Shown one piece after another: positions 55,740 through 64,000 of a stretch of 64,000 nt of DNA. A model generated the notes under the pieces. It was not told where the DNA came from, did not search any database, and saw only the letters and a list, made by a program, of their open reading frames with translations. Numbering within the stretch: position 1 is the first letter of the stretch; each line of letters opens with the position of its first letter. This DNA is from Campylobacter lari (GTDB lineage Bacteria > Campylobacterota > Campylobacteria > Campylobacterales > Campylobacteraceae): positions 1 to 64,000 of the forward strand of contig NZ_SMTT01000004.1 in the NCBI RefSeq assembly GCF_004357905.1, in the 5' to 3' direction. The translations under genes and the position numbers were made by a program.

Positions 55740-56315
55740 TTATTTTCTCCTTTTGATTTTTCTTTGAACTAGCATTAAAATTGCAACACATAAAAATCCA
55801 TAGATTAAAATTCTCATGATATTTAAAGTATCACGATTTGAATTTCCATAAAAAGGTTTTATATTAAAATAATTTGCTACTTGATCGGCTATATCTGCAT
55901 AACCATTTAAAATAGCTGCATTATAAATATCTTTTTGTTTAGGATTTGCAAGTATAGGTAAAATTGTTCCTTTTTCAGGATAAGGACTCAAAACACCTTC
56001 TTTATCAAAAAAAGCCAAAGCATCATCGCTTGCAAGTATATCTACCTTATGTGAAGCTTTAGAAAATACAAGTAAAATATATGGCTTACTTAAATTAGCT
56101 TCATAATTTTTTAAACTTTCAAAATCTTTTTTATCACTTAATGCTAAAGCGATATTTACTCCAGTTAATTCATAAATTTGTCCAGAACTTGTAGTGATAT
56201 TTTGTTCTATCGCAGTGTTTAAGATATTATCATTTAATAATATTTCAGCATGTAAAAAATTAGCAAAACAAATAAAAATGGCGGCTAAAAAACCGCCTTT
56301 AAATATATTTTTCAT
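55740..56315 (-). CDS. TPM-domain membrane protein (Cj1484c-like)
   Basis: 191 residues: a signal peptide (MKNIFKGGFLAAIFICFANF), a TPM-like periplasmic domain (about 20-140; TGVNIALALSDKK, KPYILLVFSKASHKVDIL) and a C-terminal membrane helix near 165-182. TPM domains occur in membrane-protein repair factors, but the role here is unknown. The start at 56315 overlaps the previous small gene's TGA as ATGA, so it is coupled. EQNIT near residue 34 is an N-glycosylation sequon. Confidence 0.72.
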   Translation of the reverse strand: MKNIFKGGFLAAIFICFANFLHAEILLNDNILNTAIEQNITTSSGQIYELTGVNIALALSDKKDFESLKNYEANLSKPYILLVFSKASHKVDILASDDALAFFDKEGVLSPYPEKGTILPILANPKQKDIYNAAILNGYADIADQVANYFNIKPFYGNSNRDTLNIMRILIYGFLCVAILMLVQRKIKRRK

Positions 56316-56413
56316 CCTATAAAAAGATGATTTGCAGTTAAAACCGACCAAGCAGTGATTCCAGCCGCTACAACTAAACCGGCTATGATTAAATATTCAA
56401 GAACTTTTGCCAT
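56312..56413 (-). CDS. 33-residue single-span membrane protein of the cco cluster
   Basis: MAKVLEYLIIAGLVVAAGIT and 13 more residues, ending NHLFIG. One hydrophobic helix spans about residues 6-26. AAGGA lies seven bases before the ATG, and its stop overlaps the next start as ATGA. It sits between the DUF4006 gene and the TPM gene, so it is probably a small subunit or assembly factor of the cbb3 oxidase, comparable in size to CcoQ/CcoS-type proteins but not recognisable as either. Confidence 0.7.
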   Translation of the reverse strand: MAKVLEYLIIAGLVVAAGITAWSVLTANHLFIG

Positions 56414-56415
56414 AA

Positions 56416-56628
56416 TCATTCCTTTATAATGATATGTTCTTCTCTTTTAGAGTCAAACATTTTAATTTGTTCTGCATTTTCTATTTTATAAGGTTTTTGC
56501 ATAACATCTTGTTGTGTTTTTAGACCCAAAATAGTTAATCCTGCTAAAATCGATAATAATAAAATAGTTGCTATTAACATTCCGCTAACGCCTGAAAGTG
56601 AAAATACACATCTGTTTGAATTTTCCAT
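56416..56628 (-). CDS. DUF4006 small membrane protein
   Basis: 70 residues with one membrane helix (about 12-34, SGMLIATILLLSILAGLTIL) and a short polar tail. DUF4006 proteins are found next to ccoNOQP in Campylobacterota; the exact role is unknown. It overlaps the last base of ccoP. Confidence 0.8.
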   Translation of the reverse strand: MENSNRCVFSLSGVSGMLIATILLLSILAGLTILGLKTQQDVMQKPYKIENAEQIKMFDSKREEHIIIKE

Positions 56629-57506
56629 TATTCGCCCCTTGAAAGAGAAATCACATATTCGCCAACTGCTTCTTTTTGAAGCTCATTTAACAAGCCATTG
56701 TTAAAATGAGGCATTACACCTATACTACCTGCTTTACCACGATTTAAAACATCTACTACAAATTCTGCACTACCATATTTTGTTAAATCTGGAGCCACTA
56801 ATTGACCATCAATAGTTCCTTTTCCATCTTCACCATGACATACTGTACAAGTGACAAATAATTCTTTTCCTTTTGCTACAAGTTGAGGATTTTCAGTTTT
56901 TTTAATTGCTGAAATTTCAGAAGCAACATAAGCAGCAATTGCAGGAATATCAGCTTCATCTATACCATTATCTGCTGCACTTAACATCTCACCCATAGGA
57001 TAATTTAAGCCCTTAGAACCTTTAGTAATTACTTCTATAAGTCCCTCTTCTGAACCCCAAACATTAAGATTTTGAGCTTTTCCATTGATACCATCACCTG
57101 TAATACCATGACAAGAAGAGCATTGAACTAAAAAGATATTTTTACCCATTTCTTGCTTATCTTCATTGCTTAAATTTGCAAATTTTTGTGCAAATTTCTC
57201 ATTATGCGCTTGTACTTCTTTATTATATTGACCAATTTGAGAATAACTATTTAAAGGATACCCCCAAAGAAAATACCATATACACCATACTATAGCTAAG
57301 AAAAATACCACAGCCCAGCCAAGTGGTATAGGATTTTTATATTCACCTATACCATCCCAACTATGTTCACTTAGCTCACCCTGACTTTTTTCTTCTTTCA
57401 TACTTTTAAACAATTTTCCTACCACAACAAGCGTAATCAATATGATAAGAATTGCTCCAATAAAAGATAATAAATTAACATTATCTTGTAAGTTCAACCA
57501 TTGCAT
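56628..57506 (-). CDS. ccoP: cbb3 cytochrome oxidase dihaem subunit CcoP
   Basis: 292 residues: two N-terminal membrane helices (about 12-32 and 60-80), then two c-haem sites CSSCH near 130 and CTVCH near 220. It passes electrons from cytochrome c to CcoO and CcoN. It overlaps ccoQ by one base. Confidence 0.95.
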   Translation of the reverse strand: MQWLNLQDNVNLLSFIGAILIILITLVVVGKLFKSMKEEKSQGELSEHSWDGIGEYKNPIPLGWAVVFFLAIVWCIWYFLWGYPLNSYSQIGQYNKEVQAHNEKFAQKFANLSNEDKQEMGKNIFLVQCSSCHGITGDGINGKAQNLNVWGSEEGLIEVITKGSKGLNYPMGEMLSAADNGIDEADIPAIAAYVASEISAIKKTENPQLVAKGKELFVTCTVCHGEDGKGTIDGQLVAPDLTKYGSAEFVVDVLNRGKAGSIGVMPHFNNGLLNELQKEAVGEYVISLSRGE

Positions 57507-57709
57507 TAAGCACTCCTTTTATTTTGCTCTAAAACACGATCGCCAATTTCATCATGTAATGCTAAATCAGCATATTTTTCATAGTTTCTTCTACCTGTTT
57601 TTTCAGATCTATACAAATGAAACCAATAAGAATACAAAACTACCACTAAGAATACTACAAGGGCAAAAAAGCCATAAGCTTGCAACTCTCTTATTAGTTC
57701 TAAATCCAT
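57506..57709 (-). CDS. ccoQ: cbb3 oxidase small subunit CcoQ
   Basis: 67 residues with one membrane helix (about 12-30, GFFALVVFLVVVLYSYWF) and a charged tail, in the conserved place between ccoO and ccoP. It stabilises the complex. Confidence 0.88.
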   Translation of the reverse strand: MDLELIRELQAYGFFALVVFLVVVLYSYWFHLYRSEKTGRRNYEKYADLALHDEIGDRVLEQNKRSA

Positions 57710-57717
57710 AATTTTTC

Positions 57718-58383
57718 CTATTTCAAGCTATTAAGATACGCAATCAAAGCGACAATTTCTCTAATTTCACCTCTAGCAAACGCATCTTTAACATCTTGAT
57801 TTTTCATTTGATCTACTATAACTTGGGCTTCTGCTTTAACTTCTGCTTGAGCTTCTTCCCAAGTACCAAGTTTTGTACCATTTTCAACATCATAAGGAAC
57901 ATTGAAAACTTTTTTTACAGTTAGTGCCTCTGCATAAGCTGTTTCTATATTTGCATTATTGCTAAACATATGTTTGTAAGCTGGCATAATAGAACCAGGA
58001 ACAACTGAAACTGGATCCCACATGTGATTTTCATGCCAATCTGTAGTTCTAAAATTACCTATACGCAATAAATCAGGTCCAGTTCTTTTTGAACCCCATA
58101 AAAATGGTCTATCATAAGCATATTCACCGCTAACTGAATACATACCATAACGATCTGTTTCTGATTTAAAAGGACGAATAAGTTGTGAATGACATGCATT
58201 GCAACTTTCTTTAATATAAGCATGGCGTCCTGCAAGTTGTAAAACCGTATAAGGCTTTTTACCTTCAATTGGTCTTGCATTTTGAGCAAAATCAGGTAAA
58301 ACTTCCACAATACCTGCATATGCGATCACTATAAATACTGCCACAGCAAAAAAGAATGGATTTTTTTCTAACCAACTAAACAT
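57718..58383 (-). CDS. ccoO: cbb3 oxidase monohaem subunit CcoO
   Basis: 221 residues: an N-terminal membrane helix (about 9-27) and one haem site CNACHSQ near 61, with the Met ligand in the segment GSIMPAYKHM near 128. It carries electrons from CcoP to CcoN. Confidence 0.95.
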   Translation of the reverse strand: MFSWLEKNPFFFAVAVFIVIAYAGIVEVLPDFAQNARPIEGKKPYTVLQLAGRHAYIKESCNACHSQLIRPFKSETDRYGMYSVSGEYAYDRPFLWGSKRTGPDLLRIGNFRTTDWHENHMWDPVSVVPGSIMPAYKHMFSNNANIETAYAEALTVKKVFNVPYDVENGTKLGTWEEAQAEVKAEAQVIVDQMKNQDVKDAFARGEIREIVALIAYLNSLK

Positions 58384-58394
58384 ATTTTTCCTCC

Positions 58395-59861
58395 TTATGC
58401 TGCCATAGGTGAAGCACTTTTTGGCTCTTTATCAAGCACTCTACCCACTGAAATTGATTTATAAATATTATAAACAAACATGAAAAATCCTACTAAGTAC
58501 AACAAGCCACCTACAGCTCTAATCCAATAATAAGGAATAATAGCTTCAACGGTATCAATGAAAGTATAAAGTAAGTTACCATACTCATCTGTAGCTCTCC
58601 ACATCATACCCTGAGTAATACCTGCTATCCACATAGAACTAAAGTACAATACTATACCTGTAGTTTGGATCCAAAATTGAGCTTCCATTAGCGATTTACT
58701 ATATAATTCTCTTTTAAACATTCTAGGCACCATGTGATAAAGCGCAGCCATAGTCATAAAGCCAACCCAACCTAAAGTACCATCATGAACATGTCCTGGA
58801 ATCCAATCTGTAAAGTGTGCTAATGCATTAACTGATTTAATAGAAAGAATAGGACCTTCCAAAGTTGAGAACATATAGAAAGTTGAAGCTAAAATCATAA
58901 ATTTGATTAATGGGCTTTCTCTTAATTGACTCCACTCACCTTTCATAGTAAGTAAGATATTAATTGCTGAACCCCAAGAAGGTAAAATAAGAACAATTGA
59001 AAAAACTGAACCCATAGTTTGCATCCAATCAGGCACTGTAGAATAAATCAAGTGGTGTCCACCTGCCCATAAATAAACAAACATTAAGCCCCAAAATGCA
59101 AATAAAGATAATTTGTATGAGAAAATTGGTTGTCCACTTTCTTTTGGTAGAAAATAATAAATTTGAGCGATAATACCAACAGTGAATACAAATGCAACTG
59201 CATTGTGTCCATACCACCATTGAACTAATGCATCGTTTGTCCCTGCATACATAGAAACACTATGCCACCAATCACCCATTCCACTCACAAAATAAGTAGG
59301 CACAGCCATATTGTTAAATAAATAAAGCATTGCTATACCTAGGAAAGTAGCTATATAATACCAAAGTGAAACATATAAAGTTTTTTCACGGCGAATTCCA
59401 ATAAGCCCAAAAATACTTACACCCCATAAAACCCAAACTAAAACTACCAATATATCAAGTGGCCATTCAAGCTCTGCGTATTCCTTTGAAGTGCTAACAC
59501 CTGCAAACAAAGTAATAACAGCTATAATCATAGTGATCATGTAAAGCCAAAAATGCAATTTACCAATGAACATTAAAAAGCTTGATTCTGCCATACTAAC
59601 TTTTAGCACACGCTGACCAATATAATACCAAGTAGCCCAAATTCCTGAGAGCATAAAACCAAAAATTACACCTGAAGTGTGCAATGGTCTAAGTCTTGAA
59701 AAAGTACCATACTCACCGGCTAAATAATTTAAATCTGGATAAGCCATCTGAAAGGCAATAAGCGTTCCAATAGCCATACCAATAACACCAAACAATAAGG
59801 TAGCAAACATAAAATATTTAGCAACCGTATAGTCATAGTTTAATGCATTTCCTGGGTGCAT
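58395..59861 (-). CDS. ccoN: cbb3 oxidase catalytic subunit CcoN
   Basis: 488 residues with 12 membrane helices. Haem and copper ligands are seen in RPLHTSGVIFG, WWYGHNAVAF, GGHHLIYS and DWIPGHVHDGTLG. It is the high-affinity oxygen-reducing site, the main terminal oxidase for microaerobic growth. A TATAAT at 59904-59909 with an AAGGAGAGG site before the start indicates a promoter for the whole ccoNOQP unit. Confidence 0.97.
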   Translation of the reverse strand: MHPGNALNYDYTVAKYFMFATLLFGVIGMAIGTLIAFQMAYPDLNYLAGEYGTFSRLRPLHTSGVIFGFMLSGIWATWYYIGQRVLKVSMAESSFLMFIGKLHFWLYMITMIIAVITLFAGVSTSKEYAELEWPLDILVVLVWVLWGVSIFGLIGIRREKTLYVSLWYYIATFLGIAMLYLFNNMAVPTYFVSGMGDWWHSVSMYAGTNDALVQWWYGHNAVAFVFTVGIIAQIYYFLPKESGQPIFSYKLSLFAFWGLMFVYLWAGGHHLIYSTVPDWMQTMGSVFSIVLILPSWGSAINILLTMKGEWSQLRESPLIKFMILASTFYMFSTLEGPILSIKSVNALAHFTDWIPGHVHDGTLGWVGFMTMAALYHMVPRMFKRELYSKSLMEAQFWIQTTGIVLYFSSMWIAGITQGMMWRATDEYGNLLYTFIDTVEAIIPYYWIRAVGGLLYLVGFFMFVYNIYKSISVGRVLDKEPKSASPMAA

Positions 59862-59903
59862 TTCCTCTCCTTAAGTTTTTTTCTGCAATTATGCGATCTT
59901 TAT

Positions 59904-59909
59904 ATTATA
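59904..59909 (-). promoter_or_regulatory. Candidate -10 box of ccoNOQP
   Basis: TATAAT on the minus strand 43 bases before the ccoN start. The rest of the 108-bp gap shows no other feature. Confidence 0.5.
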
Positions 59910-59969
59910 CGATACTTAATATCTTTTTTAGCTTAAACTATGTCTAATTATTTATTATTTATTAATAAA

Positions 59970-60632
59970 TTATCGCGTAAAAACAAAGCCTATATAAGAA
60001 AAATACACACCATAACAAAAAATTAAAATATAGGAAATTAAACTAGCTATTTTTTGAAATTTTTCATTTAATGTTTTAGAAAAATACGCAAGAAATATCA
60101 ATGCTGGTAAAGTTGAAAAACCAAAAACAAGCATAATTAAAGCCGATAAATACACACTTTGCACACTCATTCCAAAGGCTATATAAAAATACACCAAACC
60201 ACAAGGCACAAAGCCATTTAAAAATCCTAAAAAAAGAGTACTCTTGAAAGATTTTTGTTGAATCAATCTAGAGATGTTTTTTTTAATTACGCATTCAAAA
60301 AATAAAGAATTTTCAAAAAAACTTAGAAATTTTCCTTTAAAAATCAAAGCAAGTGCTAATGTTATCATAAAAATTCCAATTATAAAAAACATTATGCCTT
60401 TTGAAAATTCACTAAATGAAAGCAAACTTCCAAAAACTCCAAAAAATATACCCAAGCAAACATAAGCAAAAATTCGAGATAGATGATATGAGAAAATTAA
60501 AAGAAAAAAAGGGAGTTTAATTTGCTTTGAAAGCTGAGTATAAGCTAAAACAAAACCTCCGCACATTCCATAACAATGCCCAAAACTAGAAAGAAAAGCT
60601 ATACTTGCTAAAGCAATAAAATCTAAACTCAC
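59970..60632 (-). CDS. SafE/UreH-like membrane protein (Cj1493c-like)
   Basis: 220 residues with six membrane segments. The GHCYGMCGGFVLAY motif near residue 17 and GFLNGFVPCGLVYFYIAFG near 135 are typical of the sulfite-exporter/DsbD-like family often found beside cbb3 oxidase genes, where a role in copper or haem-protein assembly is suspected. The Cys pair in each half could bind metal. It overlaps carA by 4 bp. Confidence 0.75.
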   Translation of the reverse strand: MSLDFIALASIAFLSSFGHCYGMCGGFVLAYTQLSKQIKLPFFLLIFSYHLSRIFAYVCLGIFFGVFGSLLSFSEFSKGIMFFIIGIFMITLALALIFKGKFLSFFENSLFFECVIKKNISRLIQQKSFKSTLFLGFLNGFVPCGLVYFYIAFGMSVQSVYLSALIMLVFGFSTLPALIFLAYFSKTLNEKFQKIASLISYILIFCYGVYFSYIGFVFTR

Positions 60633-61747
60633 AAAAGCTCTAAAAATTCTTTAAAAATATACTTGCTCTCATGTGGTCCTGAAGAACTTTCTGGGTGATG
60701 TTGCACCGATATAATAGGATAATTTTTATATCTCACACCCTCTACATTATCACCAAACAAATTTCTATGAGTAATAGTTGCAACCTCTGCTATTTCTTCA
60801 GGAATATTATAATTATGATTTTGTGCTGTAATTTCTACTGTGTTATTAGTAAGGTTAATAACAGGATGATTTGCTCCATGTTGGCCGAATTTCATTTTAT
60901 AAGTTTCATAACCAAAAGCATTACTTAAAAGTTGATGTCCCAAACAAATACCAAGCATAGGAATTTTAGCTTCTGCTAGTTTTTTAATCTCTGCGATTTC
61001 ATCTTTTAAAATTTTTGGCTCACCTGGTCCATTGGATAAAAATACACCATGAATTTTACCTTTTTGATATAAATCAATCAAATCTTTTGCCTTGGTATTA
61101 TAAGGAAAAACCTCCACCTCAAGTCCAACACTTACAAGCTCATTTAAAATATTTTCTTTTACACCATAATCAATCACAGCTACTTTTTTACCATTTGCTT
61201 TTACATTCTCATAAGCTTTGTTGCTATGATCCCAAGCACCTTTACTATGTTTATAAGAGCTTTTAGTGCTAACCTGTGCTACATAATTTACCTCATCAAT
61301 TTTAGCACTAGAAAGAAGCATTTTTTTAAGCTCTTCTTTGTCCTTAATTTCAGTAGATATTACCGCTCTCAAATTTCCTTGATCTCTGATCATTTTAACT
61401 AAAAATCTAGTATCAATTTCACAAAGCCCTATTTTTTCATGCTTTTTCAAATAAGCACTTAAAGAATCATTGGCTCTAAAATTAGAATAATCTTCATTTA
61501 ATTCTCTTATAATCATTCCGCTAGCAAATACATCTTTACTTTCATTATCTTCATCATTAATACCAACTATACCAATTTCTGGCATTGAAAATACTACAAA
61601 CTGACCTGCATATGATGGATCAGAAATAATTTCTTGATAGCCTGTTAAAGAAGTATTAAAAACAAGCTCTCCAAAAAAAGTTCCACTTTGTCCAAAAGCC
61701 TTTGCGCTTAAAAAAACATCATTCTCTATATAAATATATGCTTTCAT
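60629..61747 (-). CDS. carA: Carbamoyl-phosphate synthase small (glutaminase) chain
   Basis: 372 residues. The glutamine amidotransferase triad is visible: nucleophile in GICLGHQLLSNAFG near 265 and the His in SVQHHPESSSGPHES near 347. The N-terminal domain begins MKAYIYIENDVFLSAKAFG. It supplies ammonia to CarB for arginine and pyrimidine synthesis. It overlaps the DUF507 gene upstream by 4 bp. Confidence 0.96.
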   Translation of the reverse strand: MKAYIYIENDVFLSAKAFGQSGTFFGELVFNTSLTGYQEIISDPSYAGQFVVFSMPEIGIVGINDEDNESKDVFASGMIIRELNEDYSNFRANDSLSAYLKKHEKIGLCEIDTRFLVKMIRDQGNLRAVISTEIKDKEELKKMLLSSAKIDEVNYVAQVSTKSSYKHSKGAWDHSNKAYENVKANGKKVAVIDYGVKENILNELVSVGLEVEVFPYNTKAKDLIDLYQKGKIHGVFLSNGPGEPKILKDEIAEIKKLAEAKIPMLGICLGHQLLSNAFGYETYKMKFGQHGANHPVINLTNNTVEITAQNHNYNIPEEIAEVATITHRNLFGDNVEGVRYKNYPIISVQHHPESSSGPHESKYIFKEFLELL

Positions 61748-62295
61748 AAAAGTCCCTTTTTTCTAAGCTCTTCTTGATATAGCTTTTCAAATACCAATTC
61801 ATATTCTTCAGAACCTGGAATAAGTTTTCTTTTATAATTTGAAATTTTTTCATAGACTAAATCTTCTAAATTTTCATACTCTTTTAAATAAGACATAATA
61901 CTTGAAAAAATGAGATTTTTCACGCGATTTTCTGATACATTGTAGTTTATCAAATCTTCTTCCACTAAATTTTCTAAAATTTTATGAGAAAGATTATTGT
62001 ATCTATCTTCACTATCAAGCATAAATTTAAACTCATTTGCTAGTTTTTTCTTAATCATCCAAAACATACTTTTTCTATCTATTTGCATAAACTCAATTTC
62101 ATCTTCTTGGCTTTCTAAAATTTCTTTTGCTTTTTCATCAAGTTTACGCTCATTTAAAACATCTATTTCTATAATTTCTTTTGCTGTTTTTAAAAGTTTT
62201 TGACTATCATCTTTAATTTTAACAAAAGAAGAATGCATTAAATCAAGTATTATTTTATTTGCTATATAAGGTATATGAGCTGGTTTGATACGCAT
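61744..62295 (-). CDS. DUF507 family protein
   Basis: 183 residues, helical and highly charged: MRIKPAHIPYIANKIILDLM at the start and VEEDLINYNVSENRVKNLIF in the middle are typical of DUF507. It is found in Campylobacterota and other phyla; the function is unknown. Cj1495c equivalent by position. Confidence 0.8.
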   Translation of the reverse strand: MRIKPAHIPYIANKIILDLMHSSFVKIKDDSQKLLKTAKEIIEIDVLNERKLDEKAKEILESQEDEIEFMQIDRKSMFWMIKKKLANEFKFMLDSEDRYNNLSHKILENLVEEDLINYNVSENRVKNLIFSSIMSYLKEYENLEDLVYEKISNYKRKLIPGSEEYELVFEKLYQEELRKKGLL

Positions 62296-62358
62296 TTATT
62301 CACCTTTTTATTTTTATTTTGAAATAATACTAAAAAAAAGGTAAAAACTGCTTAAAAC

Positions 62359-62877
62359 TTACTGCGAACTTGCATTTTGATCTAAATTTTTCAAAAGTAG
62401 TGTTAAATCGGAAGCTTTTTTTGGATCCATCTTGGCCATAATGGATGAAATTTTTCTAGGGTCTAGCGAAAGTAGAATTTTTGAAGCCTCATCCGGTTCC
62501 ATTTCGCTTAATATACCTGCTACAGCCACATCTTTCATTTTAGCATAAATTTCTGTGATACGCCCCATAGTTTTATCATTAATAACTTGAAGATTTTGTT
62601 TAGTCGCTTCTAATATACGCTCATTTTGCTCTTTTAAACTTTTTATTTGCTCTAAACTTGCATTAACATCAGCTTCTTTTTGCTCCAAAGCTTGCATTTT
62701 TTCTTTTTGCAAAGCTTCAAAAGAAGCTCTATAAGCCTCTAAACTTTGTCTTGCTTCATCATATTCTCTAATTTGCTCTTGCATTTGCTCTTTTCTTGCT
62801 TCAAAATACTGCTCGCAATTTTGCTGTGCATTTACAAAATTTAAGAAAATCAATAAAAATATTATTTTTTTCATCAT
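62359..62877 (-). CDS. MotE-like periplasmic protein (Cj1496c), probable N-glycoprotein
   Basis: 172 residues: a signal peptide ([16 protein letters not shown]), a coiled coil (about 20-105) and a MgtE-N-like C-terminal domain (MEPDEASKILLSLDPRKISS, MDPKKASDLTLLLKNL) as in the motility protein MotE. I recall Cj1496c as an N-glycosylated protein affecting invasion and colonisation in C. jejuni. Two PglB sequons are present, DVNAS near 70 and DQNAS near 166. It overlaps the next gene by 4 bp. Confidence 0.8.
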   Translation of the reverse strand: MMKKIIFLLIFLNFVNAQQNCEQYFEARKEQMQEQIREYDEARQSLEAYRASFEALQKEKMQALEQKEADVNASLEQIKSLKEQNERILEATKQNLQVINDKTMGRITEIYAKMKDVAVAGILSEMEPDEASKILLSLDPRKISSIMAKMDPKKASDLTLLLKNLDQNASSQ

Positions 62878-63293
62878 TTATCCTTATTAAAATGTCTTGT
62901 TATAGCAAGTTCATCTATAAATTTTTCTTCTTCTTTTTGTAAGGCTTTTTGGATTTTTTTTAATTCTTCATTTTCTAAAACCTTAATTTTTTCAAATTCC
63001 AAATGAGCCTTTTTGTATAAATGTTGATGATGTGCAAGTTCTTTTTTAGTTAGGTCTAATTTTTGTTTAATTCTTTGCTTACCCTCTCTTGCAATCTCTT
63101 GCATTTTTAAAGACGATCTTAACAAAGCCACCGAACCTTTATCAGCCAAAGTCAAGCTTTCGCATGTTTTTAAAGCTTCTTTAAATTCTTCTTCACACAA
63201 CAAAAGCTTTTGTCTTGTTCTAGTCAAATTTGCCTCTGCTTTATCAAGCTGTTGTTTTCTAAGCTTAATCACAGAAGAATATTTGCTTTTCAT
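62874..63293 (-). CDS. fliJ: FliJ-like coiled-coil protein
   Basis: 139 residues, one long charged helix ([39 protein letters not shown]) as in FliJ, the coiled-coil stalk of the flagellar export ATPase. The position beside the MotE-like gene supports a flagellar role. FliJ proteins are poorly conserved, so the name is an inference. It overlaps purA by 4 bp. Confidence 0.65.
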   Translation of the reverse strand: MKSKYSSVIKLRKQQLDKAEANLTRTRQKLLLCEEEFKEALKTCESLTLADKGSVALLRSSLKMQEIAREGKQRIKQKLDLTKKELAHHQHLYKKAHLEFEKIKVLENEELKKIQKALQKEEEKFIDELAITRHFNKDK

Positions 63294-64000
63294 AAAATGA
63301 TGGTATCTTCTCTTTCAGGACTTGTGGAGATATAACCTACTCTAACGCCACTTAATTCTTCCAAACGCTTAATGTATTTTTTAGCATTTTCAGGTAGCAA
63401 ATCATAATCTCTAATCCCTGCAACTTTATCCCAACCTTCCATTACTTCATAAATAGGCTTAGCGTTTTCTAAATCACAAGGTACATAGTCTATTTCTTGT
63501 CCTTTATATTCATATGCTTTACAGATTTTAACACTTTCAAAACCATCTAATACATCAAGTTTCATTAATGATAAAGTATCTAAGCCATTTAATCTTGCAG
63601 TATATCTTACCGCAACCGCATCAAACCAACCACATCTTCTTTTTCTACCTGTGCTTACTCCGATTTCTTTACCAATAAGTCCTATTTTTTCACCATCTTC
63701 ACCTAAATCCTCACTTGGAAAAGCTCCATTTCCCACTCTTGTTGTGTAAGCTTTTACTATGCCTATAACTTTTCCAATTTCTTTTGGATTTAATCCCAAA
63801 CCACTTAAAGCTCCAGCTGAAATAGTCGTTGAACTAGTTACATAAGGATAAGTTCCATGATCAATATCAAGCATAGAACCTTGCGCGCCTTCTAACAATA
63901 CTTTTTTATCCTCATCTAAAGCTTTCCAAAGCATTCTTGTAGTATCTGTAATATATGGCGCTAGCACTTCTTTAAAGCGTTTTAAATCTTTTAAAATTTC
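63290..64000 (-). CDS. purA: Adenylosuccinate synthetase, C-terminal part (cut by window edge)
   Basis: The frame is open to the right edge; the first visible residues are [15 protein letters not shown] and the true start lies beyond 64000. Family segments are [47 protein letters not shown] and the C-terminal [15 protein letters not shown]. It makes adenylosuccinate from IMP and aspartate with GTP, the first step to AMP. Confidence 0.96.
   Translation of the reverse strand, partial: EILKDLKRFKEVLAPYITDTTRMLWKALDEDKKVLLEGAQGSMLDIDHGTYPYVTSSTTISAGALSGLGLNPKEIGKVIGIVKAYTTRVGNGAFPSEDLGEDGEKIGLIGKEIGVSTGRKRRCGWFDAVAVRYTARLNGLDTLSLMKLDVLDGFESVKICKAYEYKGQEIDYVPCDLENAKPIYEVMEGWDKVAGIRDYDLLPENAKKYIKRLEELSGVRVGYISTSPEREDTIIL

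Noticed and set aside
55740-56351. TTG start at 56351 for the TPM protein.
   Set aside because: It would run through the 33-residue gene. The ATG at 56315 is coupled to that gene's stop and begins a proper signal peptide.

Overview
The window is an AT-rich chromosomal segment of a thermotolerant Campylobacter, most likely of the C. lari group. The genus is supported by gene content and order: futalosine menaquinone synthesis, pyruvate:flavodoxin oxidoreductase with flavodoxin, ccoNOQP, cadF, cts-type DNA uptake genes and the flgI-J-M-N-K cluster. The species group is inferred, mainly from a 328-residue CadF, which I recall as the C. lari length, and from gene order that differs from C. jejuni. 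No rRNA, tRNA, CRISPR array, insertion sequence or prophage was seen.

Layout, with C. jejuni numbers from memory. 1-996: N-terminal part of a chemoreceptor. 1075-5904 (minus): a Tat-exported molybdoenzyme, a monohaem cytochrome c, a GT-C-like membrane protein and a pseudopilin in one tight unit. 5966-8805 (minus): purine phosphoribosyltransferase, purine permease and mqnE. 8926-15018 (plus): a degenerate GlnD-like protein, glmS, fumC and a HIT-like protein (Cj1364-1370 block). 15255-16130: two decayed genes at a synteny junction. 16139-21601: rsfS and nadD diverging from gapA-pgk-tpiA and an orphan NiFe-hydrogenase small subunit (Cj1399-1405 block without fabI). 21727-24084: a gene behind a FliA-type promoter, dUTPase, a membrane protein and an FMN-barrel protein. 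24215-26212: a complete chemoreceptor. 26237-27740 (minus): flavodoxin with two partner genes behind a Fur-like promoter.

27827-63290 follows C. jejuni Cj1457-Cj1497 closely: truD and thiL; an FrdB/HdrB-like pair without metal ligands; an rsmD-like methyltransferase; flagellar genes; a DUF2400 gene and a TSUP transporter; the DNA-uptake operon (ctsF, ctsE, a small TPR-like protein, ctsD, ctsR); pyruvate:flavodoxin oxidoreductase; gph, cadF, rpsI and rplM; an inserted WG-repeat gene; addA and addB; fixH, TPM and DUF4006 genes and ccoPQON; a SafE-like protein, carA, a DUF507 gene, a MotE-like and a FliJ-like protein; and purA, cut by the right edge.

How the genes fit together: the metabolic genes form a microaerobic respiratory set. 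Pyruvate oxidation reduces flavodoxin, menaquinone comes from the futalosine route (MqnE), and electrons leave through cbb3 oxidase or a TorA-like S/N-oxide reductase. Motility regulation is visible directly, with a sigma-54 promoter before flgI, sigma-28 promoters before flgM and before a gene of unknown function, and a hairpin that buries the flgN ribosome-binding site. The best leads for something undescribed are a promoter/terminator unit (small RNA or attenuator) in front of cadF, the flgM-flgN hairpin, the ligand-less FrdB/HdrB-like pair, the orphan hydrogenase small subunit with a C-terminal extension, and the WG-repeat gene with a 24-bp palindrome at its start. I found no convincing new multi-gene defence or mobile system.
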